This document shows, piece by piece, positions 54,134 to 63,849 of a stretch of DNA of 64,000 nucleotides. The stretch's first letter is position 1. Each line of letters begins with the position of its first letter. The DNA is taken from NCBI GenBank assembly GCA_019359325.1, contig JAHHHN010000010.1, positions 1 to 64,000 on the forward strand, read 5' to 3'. Source of the DNA: Mojavia pulchra JT2-VF2 (GTDB lineage Bacteria; Cyanobacteriota; Cyanobacteriia; Cyanobacteriales; Nostocaceae). The position numbers and the translations under genes were made by a program. Under the pieces are notes generated by a model. It was not told the DNA's origin. It saw only the letters and a list, made by a program, of their open reading frames with translations, and made no database searches.

Positions 54134-55125
54134 AACTAAGTATTAACAAGTCGCGATCGCTTTGGTGGGCTATTTCTGCTGCTATAGTCCTTGCTGGTAT
54201 CATCTCAATGGTGATATCTTGGCAAAATCCCAACATTAAAGCCCCCCTACGTCCTAGTTTGGATTTTGTCGGTGGTACAAGATTACAGCTAGAACGGGAC
54301 TGTACCAAACCTGGTAACTGCGACAAGCCAATTGATATTAATGTAGTCCGGGAAGTAGCAAGAACACAGGGACTTGGCGATAGCAGTATCCAAATTGTCG
54401 CTGACAAAGACACAGGCGCAGAAAATGGCATATTAATCCGCACAAAAACCTTAGATCGCGAACAGCGTACTCAATTGCAAAGTGCCTTAAGCGAAAAAAT
54501 TGGTGCTTTTGACGAAGAAAAAAACCAGATTGACACCGTTGGGCCGACCTTGGGACGAGAGTTGTTTACCTCTGGTGTGATTGCCCTGATTGTTTCATTT
54601 GCAGGCATCATTATTTACTTAGCTTTTCGCTTCCAGTGGGACTATGCAGTATTTGCCATCGTCGCTTTATTTCATGATGTCTTGATCACAGCAGGGATTT
54701 TTTCGATTTTGGGTTTAGTACTAGGTACTGAAGTAGACAGCCTCTTTATCGTAGCCCTACTGACGATTACGGGGTTTTCAGTCAACGATACTGTGGTTAT
54801 TTACGATCGCATTCGAGAAACCCTGAAAACCAATCCCAACCGTCCGATAGCTGATATTGTGGATGATGCGGTGAACCAAACCTTGGGACGGTCGATCAAT
54901 ACGACCTTAACAACCATGTTGCCCTTATTTGCTATCTTGTTTTTTGGGGGAGAAACACTGAAAAACTTTGCTTTAGCTTTAATTATTGGCTTCACGGCGG
55001 GGGCTTATTCGAGTATTTTTATAGCTAGTACTCTGTTATCTCTGTGGAGAGAACGTGCTGGTAAATCTACCGTGCTAGTGAATGCCGAGGCAATGGATAC
55101 CTCTGCTGGTTCCCACGATACCTAA
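54130..55125 (+). CDS. secF: Protein translocase subunit SecF
   Basis: A 331-residue partner of SecD. It has an N-terminal membrane helix, a short periplasmic domain beginning [16 protein letters not shown], and five helices with [36 protein letters not shown] and the [20 protein letters not shown] motif of the family. The ATG overlaps the secD stop. A small membrane-protein gene follows after 260 bases with different spacing. Confidence 0.96.
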   Translation: MKLSINKSRSLWWAISAAIVLAGIISMVISWQNPNIKAPLRPSLDFVGGTRLQLERDCTKPGNCDKPIDINVVREVARTQGLGDSSIQIVADKDTGAENGILIRTKTLDREQRTQLQSALSEKIGAFDEEKNQIDTVGPTLGRELFTSGVIALIVSFAGIIIYLAFRFQWDYAVFAIVALFHDVLITAGIFSILGLVLGTEVDSLFIVALLTITGFSVNDTVVIYDRIRETLKTNPNRPIADIVDDAVNQTLGRSINTTLTTMLPLFAILFFGGETLKNFALALIIGFTAGAYSSIFIASTLLSLWRERAGKSTVLVNAEAMDTSAGSHDT

Positions 55126-55385
55126 GCTTGCCTCTATTTCATCATGGGGTTAAAGCAATTTAAATTGTGAATTTTGAATTGCTAACATCAAATTGCGAAA
55201 ATTGCGATTGGTTGTATAGTTTTAAATTTGTAAAACAGCCTAAGCATGAGCAATCCAAAATCTAAAATCCAAAATTTAAAATTAGGCGTTGCTGAATTGA
55301 CGAAGAGGACACGCAGATCGGGTGAAGTGGTAAACCAGTGCTGCCTCGCCTTTGGGTGAGACTAAATTTATACTCTTGATCAGCA

Positions 55386-55832
55386 ATGCCTAAAATTGGT
55401 ATAACCCATATGGATCAACCGGAACAACAGTCAATCAATGGTAACAATACTGCAAAGACTGACCCATATTTTGCCCAACAAGTACAAAGGCTACACAATA
55501 TTACCGTATATGGCAGGTGGTTATTTGTAGGTTGTTTGTGGCTCACTATTGCGCCTCTTTGCTTGTGGGATCTACAGGCAGAAATTGCTTTATGGCAACA
55601 ATACTTTACTTGGGTGGCGGTGCGATACGGACTCTTCTATCATCCATTGTCTACCCTTGGTTTGGCTTTTTGTATTGGTATGACTGTTGCTACTTTAATT
55701 TGGCAAAGTCGGAATATCCTTATCGGACTACCACAACAGGACAAGCAACGCTTAGAAAAACAAGTGTGTCGGATACGCCAACAGGGGCCTACTCATCCTC
55801 TGTGGAAGTGGGTTTGCGATAAAGAAAGATGA
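55386..55832 (+). CDS. Two-span membrane protein, unknown function
   Basis: A 148-residue protein with a polar N-terminus, two membrane helices (about 46-66 LFVGCLWLTIAPLCLWDL, about 88-110 PLSTLGLAFCIGMTVATLIW) and a basic, cysteine-containing C-terminal tail (LEKQVCRIRQQGPTHPLWKWVC). The ATG at 55386 is used; one at 55410 (MDQPEQQ) is possible. It lies downstream of secDF but too far for tight coupling. No family is recognised. Confidence 0.72.
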   Translation: MPKIGITHMDQPEQQSINGNNTAKTDPYFAQQVQRLHNITVYGRWLFVGCLWLTIAPLCLWDLQAEIALWQQYFTWVAVRYGLFYHPLSTLGLAFCIGMTVATLIWQSRNILIGLPQQDKQRLEKQVCRIRQQGPTHPLWKWVCDKER

Positions 55833-55936
55833 ATGATTAAATTTTTTAATATCTAACTTTAGATACAAGCTCAGGCACTCTCTAGCAAAATATGACTTAA
55901 CGGTAGGAACGATACTGCCAAAATTGGGTGTTGTAC

Positions 55937-56431
55937 ATGAACTATCCTCAAATTCAATTTAGCGAACAGCTCCGCTGCGCCAAAGGCGAACGCAAATCTG
56001 AAATTGACCTTTACCAACTGCAAGAGCTATTTAATATTTCAGCTTTCTGGGCAAAAGGACGTAGTGTTGAGGATTTGGGCATAGCTATTGCCAATAGCGA
56101 TCCAGTGATTTCTGTATGCGATGGAGAGCAACTTATTGGCTTTGCTAGAGCAACTTCTGATGGCATCTATCGTGCCACGATTTGGGATGTTGTGATTCAC
56201 CCAGACTATCGTGGTATTGGGTTGGGAACCAAATTAGTAGAAACCGTTTTGAGCCATCCTCGCATGAGGCGGGTTGAGCGTGTGTACCTGATGACTACTC
56301 ACCAACAAGGATTCTACGAAAAGATTGGTTTCCAGTCTAATACGACTACCACTATGGTGCTACATAACCAATCTAACCTTGGTTATATTCCATCTGAGGA
56401 AATTCAGCTTCAGGAATCACTAGGGGGATAG
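55937..56431 (+). CDS. GNAT-family N-acetyltransferase (ycf52-like)
   Basis: A 164-residue cytosolic acetyltransferase. The acetyl-CoA motif A is VVIHPDYRGIGLGTKLVETV (R/Q-x-x-G-x-G/A). The beta-strands before it, [18 protein letters not shown], match those of the plastid-encoded Ycf52/SNAT-like group. The C-terminal YEKIGFQSN is the typical FYxxxGF segment. The substrate is unknown. The ATG at 55937 is preferred. Its 3' end overlaps the convergent histidine-kinase gene by 59 bases. A second member of the same group is at 61065. Confidence 0.9.
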   Translation: MNYPQIQFSEQLRCAKGERKSEIDLYQLQELFNISAFWAKGRSVEDLGIAIANSDPVISVCDGEQLIGFARATSDGIYRATIWDVVIHPDYRGIGLGTKLVETVLSHPRMRRVERVYLMTTHQQGFYEKIGFQSNTTTTMVLHNQSNLGYIPSEEIQLQESLGG

Positions 56432-57329
56432 ACACTTGCAGCCTAGTAAATTCAGTTACAGCCTTAGCACTGGAAAATGGCACGATTTCCAGCTTTCCTC
56501 CCATCACTTCCAATAGGGTTTGACTGAGCAATAATTTCATTCCTGGCGAGAGAGACTGATTCTCCTTGTCGGTCACAAGAGGTTTGTCTTCAGACTTGAT
56601 AAAATCTATCGATTTGATGAAATCTATAGACTCACTCCAGGGTAGAGCATGAACTGGTACATCCAGCCAAATAAGTGCAAAATTACTAGTAGGCGAAAGG
56701 CTAGTGGAAATACAGATACTACCTTCTTCCATCTCAGCAATGGCAGTGTCTACTAAATTGATCAATACTTGGCGTAGCCAACGGGAGTCTGCCAAAACAT
56801 AAACCTCTGGATCTGGGGGTAGTAGTTGCAAGGGATAATTCCGATTGGCCGCCAGCAGATAAGTTAATTTATAAACATCCTGTAAAACTTCAGCTAACGA
56901 TTGGGGTTGAATCTCTAATTTGCTGGTTCCATGTTCTACCCTAGCAATGCTGAGAATTTCATCGATTAGCTTGAGTAACTTCAATGCTTTTTCGTGAGCT
57001 TGGGCAATAAATTCTCGCTCTTCAGCCGGATCTTCACACAAATCCGACAAAATTAACTGATGCAAGCCAATCAAACTATTAAGAGGCGATCGCAACTCAT
57101 GGGTAGTCCGCGCTAAAAAACCCGCCTTAAATTGGCCCATCTCCTGCGCCATTTGGTATGCCAGCTGGATTTGCTGCATCCGTTTCCCGATCTCTGACCA
57201 ATTTTGTTGCTCTGTTGACTTTATTAGGGATGAGTTTGGTGCAGCATTTGAAGAGCGTGCGAATAATCCGCGAAAACTCATCCCCAGTGCTAATCCTGCT
57301 CCTAAGTATACCCAGTTGCTCCAATTCAT
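56373..57329 (-). CDS. Membrane-anchored histidine-kinase-like protein with degenerate ATPase
   Basis: A protein of about 318 residues: an N-terminal membrane helix (WVYLGAGLALGMSFRGLF), a coiled coil and a good HisKA domain with H-box LARTTHELRSPLNSLIGLHQ. The ATPase half is poor. The N-box reads LINLVDTAIAE, lacking the usual Asn-Ala-x-Lys, and no DxGxG or GxGLGL motif is visible. A microrepeat, SIDFIKSIDFIK, lies near residue 230. It may act as a phosphotransfer or dimer partner rather than a kinase. The ATG at 57329 is used; the frame opens at 57374. Confidence 0.82.
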   Translation of the reverse strand: MNWSNWVYLGAGLALGMSFRGLFARSSNAAPNSSLIKSTEQQNWSEIGKRMQQIQLAYQMAQEMGQFKAGFLARTTHELRSPLNSLIGLHQLILSDLCEDPAEEREFIAQAHEKALKLLKLIDEILSIARVEHGTSKLEIQPQSLAEVLQDVYKLTYLLAANRNYPLQLLPPDPEVYVLADSRWLRQVLINLVDTAIAEMEEGSICISTSLSPTSNFALIWLDVPVHALPWSESIDFIKSIDFIKSEDKPLVTDKENQSLSPGMKLLLSQTLLEVMGGKLEIVPFSSAKAVTEFTRLQVSIPLVIPEAEFPQMEYNQG

Positions 57330-57577
57330 AGTTTGGCAGTTATCAACTTCATTCTTTGACAACAACAGCGTCAAATCTAGTTCGCGATTATCCGCATTAT
57401 CTGTTTAGCTCCAGTCTCTAGATGCAATTAAAAGTTTTTCTAATTCTTACGTAGTTTTAAGTAGAACAGAAAAGCCTGGAATTTAGCTATCTTGGCAAAG
57501 CAACTCTATATGAGCTGCAAAACTGAAAGACTCAAACTAGGAGTACAACATTATAGCTAGCGATTTTTTATTTCAGT

Positions 57578-58168
57578 CTAAAATCCTAACTTTACAGCAC
57601 CTTGTCGCAAAATTTGCCAATTTGTACCCGTCCATTTAGCGACTGTGGAAGGTACACCGATTTTTGATACTTCTTTCTGGGTTTCTGTGGTTGCCAGAGT
57701 CAGGATATCAGGAAACTGAGCCTCAATTTCTGCCATTGTCTGCAAAGCTGGTTGACCTGAAAAATTGGCACTAGTGGTGGCAAGAGGGCCTGTTTGCCGC
57801 AAAATATTTTGAGCAATCGCACTTGCAGGTACTCTAATACCAATTGTTGTTGGGTCGTTAGGATTCATTACTTTTGGTACTGAGGCTGACGCTGGTAAAA
57901 CTAATGTCAGCCCTCCCGGCCAATATTTATCTGTTAATTCTTGCCAAATTCTATATTCGCGATCGCTTCCTTGGACATAAGACCATAAGTCCGACCCACT
58001 AGCCGCCATCAAAATCAAAGGTTTATCTTGACTGCGCTGCTTGGCTGCAAAAATCAATGCTGCTTTTTCTGGTATAACTGCTAGTGCGGGAACAGTATCT
58101 GTAGGAAAGCTCACTAATAAGCCAGCACGTGCCCCCGCTATCAGCACTTCCAAGGAAACTTGTGTCAT
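57578..58168 (-). CDS. tsaC: Threonylcarbamoyl-AMP synthase (TsaC/YrdC/Sua5 family)
   Basis: A 196-residue enzyme that makes threonylcarbamoyl-AMP for the t6A modification of tRNAs reading ANN codons. The YrdC fold is shown by GLLVSFPTDTVPALAVIP, AAKQRSQDKPLILM, WPGGLTLVLP and GPLATTSANFSG. It follows prmC on the same strand after 63 bases. TsaD, the transferase that uses its product, begins to appear at the right edge of the window. Confidence 0.94.
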   Translation of the reverse strand: MTQVSLEVLIAGARAGLLVSFPTDTVPALAVIPEKAALIFAAKQRSQDKPLILMAASGSDLWSYVQGSDREYRIWQELTDKYWPGGLTLVLPASASVPKVMNPNDPTTIGIRVPASAIAQNILRQTGPLATTSANFSGQPALQTMAEIEAQFPDILTLATTETQKEVSKIGVPSTVAKWTGTNWQILRQGAVKLGF

Positions 58169-58231
58169 GATTACAGAGTGAAGAATTAATATTTATCTTT
58201 CTTTCTCCACTCATACCTCACAACTGGGCAC

Positions 58232-59155
58232 TCAGCACTCAACACTGAGATAAGCAAGGGCAAAACGTTCAATTCCAGCCAAATCAGAATGAATTTGAAT
58301 GTTGTAATAGCTACCTTGACTGTGTAACATTTCTTGCACACTATCCGCTTGCCCTGCCATCATCTCGATGAGCCACACCCCTCCTGGCCGCAAATAGCTG
58401 GGGGAGATTTCAATCAAATAGCGGATGCAATCTAAGCCATCAGTACCACCATCCAAAGCGAGATGTGGTTCATAGAGCATTACTTCTGGTTGCAGGGTAG
58501 GTAAGGTGCTGGTGGGAATATAAGGCGGGTTTGATATCATGCCACTAAACTGTCCTTTGAGAGATGCCAATGGCTCCCACCACGAACCTTGATAAAATCG
58601 AATCTGCTTGGCAAATCCCAAATTCTGGGCATTTGCCGCTGCGATCGCCAAAGCTTCTGAACTGTAATCAACGGCGTGAATTATAGACTCTGGAAAGACA
58701 TCTGCTAGTCCCAGAGCGATCGCGCCACTACCAGTACCCAAGTCCGCCCAGTGTCCTTGCTGTAAGGGTGGGATGGTCTGACTACTAATAGCTGCTGCTA
58801 CAGCTAAATCAATCAAGCATTCTGTTTCTGGTCTAGGAATCAAAACTGCACTCGACACGGCGATTTTAAAGTTCCGCCACGGTGTAACTCCTGCAATGTA
58901 TTGCACTGGTAAGTGGTCGTTTAACCGCCTGTGCCACAATTGGTCTAAAACTTCTAAAGGCAATTTCAGGTGAATTTGAGACCAATTTTTGAACGATTCT
59001 AATCGCAGTGCCAAGCGGTCTAAACCAGCCACTTCTTGTAGAAGCCAATCGACTTCTGCTGGTGGAACATCTGTGGCGATCGCAGCTTGAATTGCCTGAT
59101 GACGCCACTGCCAAAGTTGTAACCCAGAAACTACTTTTGGCTGTGTATTTGCCAT
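58232..59155 (-). CDS. prmC: Peptide chain release factor glutamine N5-methyltransferase
   Basis: A 307-residue SAM-dependent enzyme that methylates the GGQ glutamine of RF1/RF2. The helical N-terminal domain is followed by LIPRPETECLIDLA, the SAM loop WADLGTGSGAIALGLADVF and the substrate motif SNPPYIP. The length is family-typical. It starts 3 bases after the Tic22 gene stop and precedes tsaC, so the three probably form one operon. Confidence 0.96.
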   Translation of the reverse strand: MANTQPKVVSGLQLWQWRHQAIQAAIATDVPPAEVDWLLQEVAGLDRLALRLESFKNWSQIHLKLPLEVLDQLWHRRLNDHLPVQYIAGVTPWRNFKIAVSSAVLIPRPETECLIDLAVAAAISSQTIPPLQQGHWADLGTGSGAIALGLADVFPESIIHAVDYSSEALAIAAANAQNLGFAKQIRFYQGSWWEPLASLKGQFSGMISNPPYIPTSTLPTLQPEVMLYEPHLALDGGTDGLDCIRYLIEISPSYLRPGGVWLIEMMAGQADSVQEMLHSQGSYYNIQIHSDLAGIERFALAYLSVEC

Positions 59156-59158
59156 GCC

Positions 59159-59986
59159 TTAACGTTTGGGTTTCTGAGGCTGTGAATTGTTGCGATTGGA
59201 AGCAGGAGCCTTAGGCGCGTTATCTCTAGGCAATGTCTTAATATATTCTCTAGACTCTGGAGATGGCACTAGAACAACTTGGTTTAACCAGGCATCATTT
59301 TTATCCTGCAAGGTTTTAATTACTCCATCTACGTCAATCACCTGAATATCCGCTTTCGGAAACTTGGGCTTCACCTGGTTCAACAAACCTTGCGCGTCTT
59401 GCTTACTTAAAAACAAAGGAATCATTTGCTGGTTGTCAGAGTTGACTTTAATTGGTACATATCCTTGATCTGGTGCAAATCTGACAGCAAAAATAGGCAC
59501 ACTTTTGAACTGCTCTACCTTTTGACCGCTTTGGCGCAGCAAGTCCATTGCCCCTTTAATTTCCTGATCAACAGGTTTAAAAGCAAATACAAGACGGTTT
59601 GGCTGGTTTTTACTTTGTTGTAATTGCTGATAAATTACTCCCAAAGGTACTGCCGTCACCTGTAGACTTTTGACCATTTCTTGTATTTTCGGGTCTTTGG
59701 CTTGTGCACTCCGCAGTTCGGTGATAAATTTTTGGGCCTCTTGCCGACTCATATAGACTCCTGTTACCGAACCAGCACCTTTTTGCCCATTTTGATTTTC
59801 GGGTAGAGGACGGCTAAGTGGCAAGCCTTTGTCATTAGTAACTAAATATACAGGCACTGAGTCCAATTTATCTTTTATTTGCTGTTCTGACAGTGCCAGT
59901 ACTGGAAGATTTCCCGCAAAGACTGTTCCTAGTAATGTACTTCCGACTAAACCCAATGTTGCGCTCCAGCGAACCAATGATTTCAT
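59159..59986 (-). CDS. tic22: Tic22-family periplasmic protein
   Basis: A 275-residue secreted protein with signal peptide SLVRWSATLGLVGSTLLGTV, cleaved near VLALSE. The two-lobed Tic22 fold is indicated by VPVYLVTNDKGLPLSRPL, VYMSRQEAQKFITELRSA, FAVRFAPDQGYVPIKV and PLFLSKQDAQGLLNQVKPKF. The last 25 residues are basic and Pro/Asn-rich. The cyanobacterial homologue is a thylakoid/periplasmic chaperone linked to outer-membrane biogenesis. Its plastid relative serves protein import. The ATG at 59986 has TAGGAGC upstream. It is the first gene of the tic22-prmC-tsaC run. Confidence 0.95.
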   Translation of the reverse strand: MKSLVRWSATLGLVGSTLLGTVFAGNLPVLALSEQQIKDKLDSVPVYLVTNDKGLPLSRPLPENQNGQKGAGSVTGVYMSRQEAQKFITELRSAQAKDPKIQEMVKSLQVTAVPLGVIYQQLQQSKNQPNRLVFAFKPVDQEIKGAMDLLRQSGQKVEQFKSVPIFAVRFAPDQGYVPIKVNSDNQQMIPLFLSKQDAQGLLNQVKPKFPKADIQVIDVDGVIKTLQDKNDAWLNQVVLVPSPESREYIKTLPRDNAPKAPASNRNNSQPQKPKR

Positions 59987-60004
59987 GACTGCTCCTAATG
60001 TCAA

Positions 60005-60602
60005 TAATTTAATTAGTCAGACAAATTGTTGGATTTGCACACCACCAACTTGTTTTAGTTATATAGCAATCCCTTCGAGATGTGAAAAATTTGTGGCGGC
60101 TATTGAATGTTACTAATCAATGCTCAATAATGATATTTCCCAACCATTTAGGATTGCTATTGTAACGTGTTCACCCATTGACAGCGATCAATTTGTGCTT
60201 TTCTCAATGTTGACCTTGTTATTGTTCCTAATCACGGCTAAAGGCAATAGATGCTTGTTAGATGTCGCTATCCAGGAGCGACCAATTGTTTCATTTATTG
60301 AAGGGATAAATGTCATTTGATTGTCTTTACCCAGCTATAAATGACGTCATTATATAGTGAATCGTTCCAATTGCCTTTAGTTTAAGATTTGCTCAATTTG
60401 AAGCAAATTTATACAGAATGCAATTTTAAGGGTACTATGTCCTGGAGAGCGAATTTGCCTGTTAGCCCTCACAAGTTACCATAAGAGCAGAACCGCCAAA
60501 TTAGACTTCTCCGAAAAAATATGTAATCTGGAAGCTTATCAATTTACCAAGAAAAACCCTAGCCAAATATTGATTTTTTTTATTACATAATTAAATTAAT
60601 CA
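60005..60602. other. Spacer, no gene seen
   Basis: About 600 bases upstream of tic22 with no supported gene. An open frame at 60120-60320 lacks start signals and family likeness. Confidence 0.45.
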
Positions 60603-60645
60603 AAAAACCGCAGATTGACTAGTAAATCTACGGTTTTGATTTTAT
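60603..60645 (-). terminator. tRNA-Pro terminator
   Basis: On the minus strand CAAAACCGTAGATTT pairs with AATCTGCGGTTTT with one bulge and runs into TTTTTTGATT. It lies 10 bases 3' of tRNA-Pro. Confidence 0.82.
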
Positions 60646-60654
60646 GATTTTAAA

Positions 60655-60728
60655 TCGGGATGACAGGATTTGAACCTGCGGCATCCTGCTCCCAAAGCAG
60701 GCGCGCTACCAAGCTGCGCTACATCCCG
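60655..60728 (-). tRNA. trnP-TGG: tRNA-Pro (TGG)
   Basis: Minus-strand 74-nt cloverleaf: acceptor CGGGATG with CATCCCG, D-arm AGCGCAGCTTGGTAGCGC, anticodon loop TTTGGGA (anticodon TGG) and T-arm GGTTCAAATCC. CCA is not encoded. Confidence 0.97.
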
Positions 60729-61064
60729 GCTAATTAGCCTACTTTAGGTGTCTTAAATTCATTCTTAACACCACGACTTTACAATTTAACACCTACACAG
60801 CATTTAGTCAAACTTTAGTTAGTTCACTAAGACACTTTTCTGATTATATCATAGTTAGCAGCTATTTACTAAATTTTTATGTCGCTTTTGCCAACACAAG
60901 GGTAATTACGTGTCCCGAATAAAGCTTTTGATGGCTGACTTAGGTTTACAGTCCCGCTACTTGCTTGTATGTCGGCAGAAATTATAAAAACCACTTAATA
61001 TTTAGTAGACTTCGCCATTATAACTGGATTATGGGCGGCAAGCTGTTTTATTTGTATAGAAAAT
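60729..61064. other. Spacer, no gene seen
   Basis: About 340 bases of A+T-rich sequence 5' of tRNA-Pro and 3' of the GNAT gene. Confidence 0.45.
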
Positions 61065-62047
<983 letters not shown>

Positions 62048-62767
62048 ATGGCTTCTGGTTTAAAATCTTCGACGCTCGAACTTCTAAAACGCTTTAACCG
62101 AGCGTTTCCCCAGTTTTATGAGCAATTTGTTAGCAGTGAAATTCAATTACAAAATTTACGACTAGCCTACCGTCTCTATAAAACCAAACGCGCCGTTATA
62201 GAGTTGAAACCGGAAGGTAGCAAAAGCGCTTTGCATTTTGCCTACCGCAACCAGTCTTTTCTCCTCAGCGATATTTTTGGTGTGCTGGCGGCTTATGGGC
62301 TGACTATTCATGGTTTAAGCTTATATGGTCAAATCCGACCGCCGATGTTGGTTTTTATTAAACTGTTGGTGTCTCGTGGCAGCAAAGCCTTGACAGAAAA
62401 AACCGCAGACAATGTTTGTCGGGCGATTCGTGAGGCTTTAGGAGGGCGGTTTGAGGTAGAAGAAATGCTGGCTGTAGAATTTAACCTCGATACTGGTTTG
62501 GAACAGGTTCAGACAGAATTTTACGTTGATCCTGTTTTTCATCTTCCTGCCTTAGTAATTGAAGCCGATAATCAGCCGGGATTATTCTACAAAGTCATGT
62601 ACGCCATTTGGCAGGAAGACCTACTGGTAGTCAATGCCAACTTGCTGGTTTGGCGCGGACGTACACGGCTAATTCTCTACTTGCTGGGGCCAAACGAAAG
62701 TTTGATTCCTGAATATTTAGGGCACAAAATTGCTGAAGGAGTGCGACATAGGTTATTGGGTAAATGA
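62048..62767 (+). CDS. ACT-like regulatory protein, unknown ligand
   Basis: A 239-residue cytosolic protein. The middle (about 80-100: FLLSDIFGVLAAYGLTIHGL) and the C-terminal part (about 160-225: PALVIEADNQPGLFYKVMYA, then VVNANLLVWRGRTRLILYLL) both show the D-x-PG-L-x(3)-x(4)-L pattern of ACT domains. They resemble the tail of the GlnD uridylyltransferase without the catalytic parts. It may sense an amino acid or glutamine. The N-terminal 60 residues are helical and unassigned. The alpha/beta hydrolase gene follows after 141 bases. Confidence 0.82.
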   Translation: MASGLKSSTLELLKRFNRAFPQFYEQFVSSEIQLQNLRLAYRLYKTKRAVIELKPEGSKSALHFAYRNQSFLLSDIFGVLAAYGLTIHGLSLYGQIRPPMLVFIKLLVSRGSKALTEKTADNVCRAIREALGGRFEVEEMLAVEFNLDTGLEQVQTEFYVDPVFHLPALVIEADNQPGLFYKVMYAIWQEDLLVVNANLLVWRGRTRLILYLLGPNESLIPEYLGHKIAEGVRHRLLGK

Positions 62768-62908
62768 CGTAAAGCATGAATTATTAATTATGAAGAAGGA
62801 AATTTTTCAACCTACTCCTGACAAAGGCGCTACGCGAACAGCTTTCATCCTTCATCCTTTTGCACTCCATATTTAGTCGCACCCGTTCTTAAAGGTACGA
62901 TATTAAGT

Positions 62909-63817
62909 ATGGCAACCATCGAAATCTTGGGCGTTACACACGCATACGAGCTCACAGCTCCCACGTCCTGCCCCCATGCTTTAGTTTTTATCCACGGCTG
63001 GCTGAATAGCCGTGGATACTGGCAGCCTGTGATTTCACGACTATCAATAGATTTGCAGTGCTTGTCTTATGATATGCGCGGTTTTGGCGAGTCCCAGTCC
63101 CAGCCAGAAACAGATTTTAGCCAGGTACAAACTTCTGTCAGCATAGCTCCTAGTTCTAGCAATGTTATTGGCTCATCGTTCGATTCTTTTTATACTCCAG
63201 CTGCCTATGCTCAAGATTTAGCAATTTTATTGCAGCAGTTGAATATTACCAGCGCTTGGCTGATTGGACACTCCTTGGGAGGCACGATCGCTCTTTGGGC
63301 AGCGGCTCAGATGCCTGATTGTGTTAAGGGTGTTATTTGTATCAACGCAGGCGGTGGCATTTATCTCAAAGAAGCTTTTGAGCAATTTCGTTCAGCTGGT
63401 CAACGATTTTTGCAAGTTCGTCCTCGCTGGTTGTCTCAGATACCTTGGATTGATTTGCTGTTTACTAGAGCTAGTGTGGCGCGTCCTTTAGAGCGCTATT
63501 GGGCACGTCAGCGAGTGATTGATTTTGTTGTGGCTGACCCAGAAGCTGCTCTAGGAACACTTCTAGACTCTACAACTGAGGAAGAAATTAATCGCTTACC
63601 CCAGCTGGTATCTCAACTGAAGCAGCCAGTTTATTTTTTGACTGGAACCCAAGACAAGGTTATGGAACCTAAATATGTTCGGCATTTAGCTAGCTTTCAC
63701 CGACTGTTTCAATACTGTGGAGACAATGTAATTGAAATTCCTGATTGTGGACACCTAGCAATGTTGGAACAGCCGGATGCAGTGGCTAATCATATTCGGT
63801 CAATTGTTGAGTGTTAG
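62909..63817 (+). CDS. Alpha/beta hydrolase
   Basis: A 302-residue hydrolase. The oxyanion-side HGW (LVFIHGWLNSRGYW), nucleophile elbow GHSLGGT near residue 120, acidic residue in FLTGTQDKVMEP and catalytic His in DCGHLAMLEQPDAV make a complete triad. Between the first strands there is a Ser/Gln-rich insertion (about 68-92) of low complexity. It has no signal peptide and is cytosolic. Substrate unknown. It lies on the plus strand, convergent with tsaD. Confidence 0.92.
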   Translation: MATIEILGVTHAYELTAPTSCPHALVFIHGWLNSRGYWQPVISRLSIDLQCLSYDMRGFGESQSQPETDFSQVQTSVSIAPSSSNVIGSSFDSFYTPAAYAQDLAILLQQLNITSAWLIGHSLGGTIALWAAAQMPDCVKGVICINAGGGIYLKEAFEQFRSAGQRFLQVRPRWLSQIPWIDLLFTRASVARPLERYWARQRVIDFVVADPEAALGTLLDSTTEEEINRLPQLVSQLKQPVYFLTGTQDKVMEPKYVRHLASFHRLFQYCGDNVIEIPDCGHLAMLEQPDAVANHIRSIVEC

Positions 63818-63849
63818 TTATGAGTTATGCGTTATTTGCCCTGCTTTGT

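Noticed and set aside
60120-60320. 66-codon frame upstream of tic22
   Set aside because: No start signal or conserved pattern. It is probably chance in an A+T-rich promoter region.
60895-60930. Possible further copy of the 10053-10165 element end (ACGTGTCCCGAATAAAGC)
   Set aside because: The match is short and interrupted, and no partner end is present.
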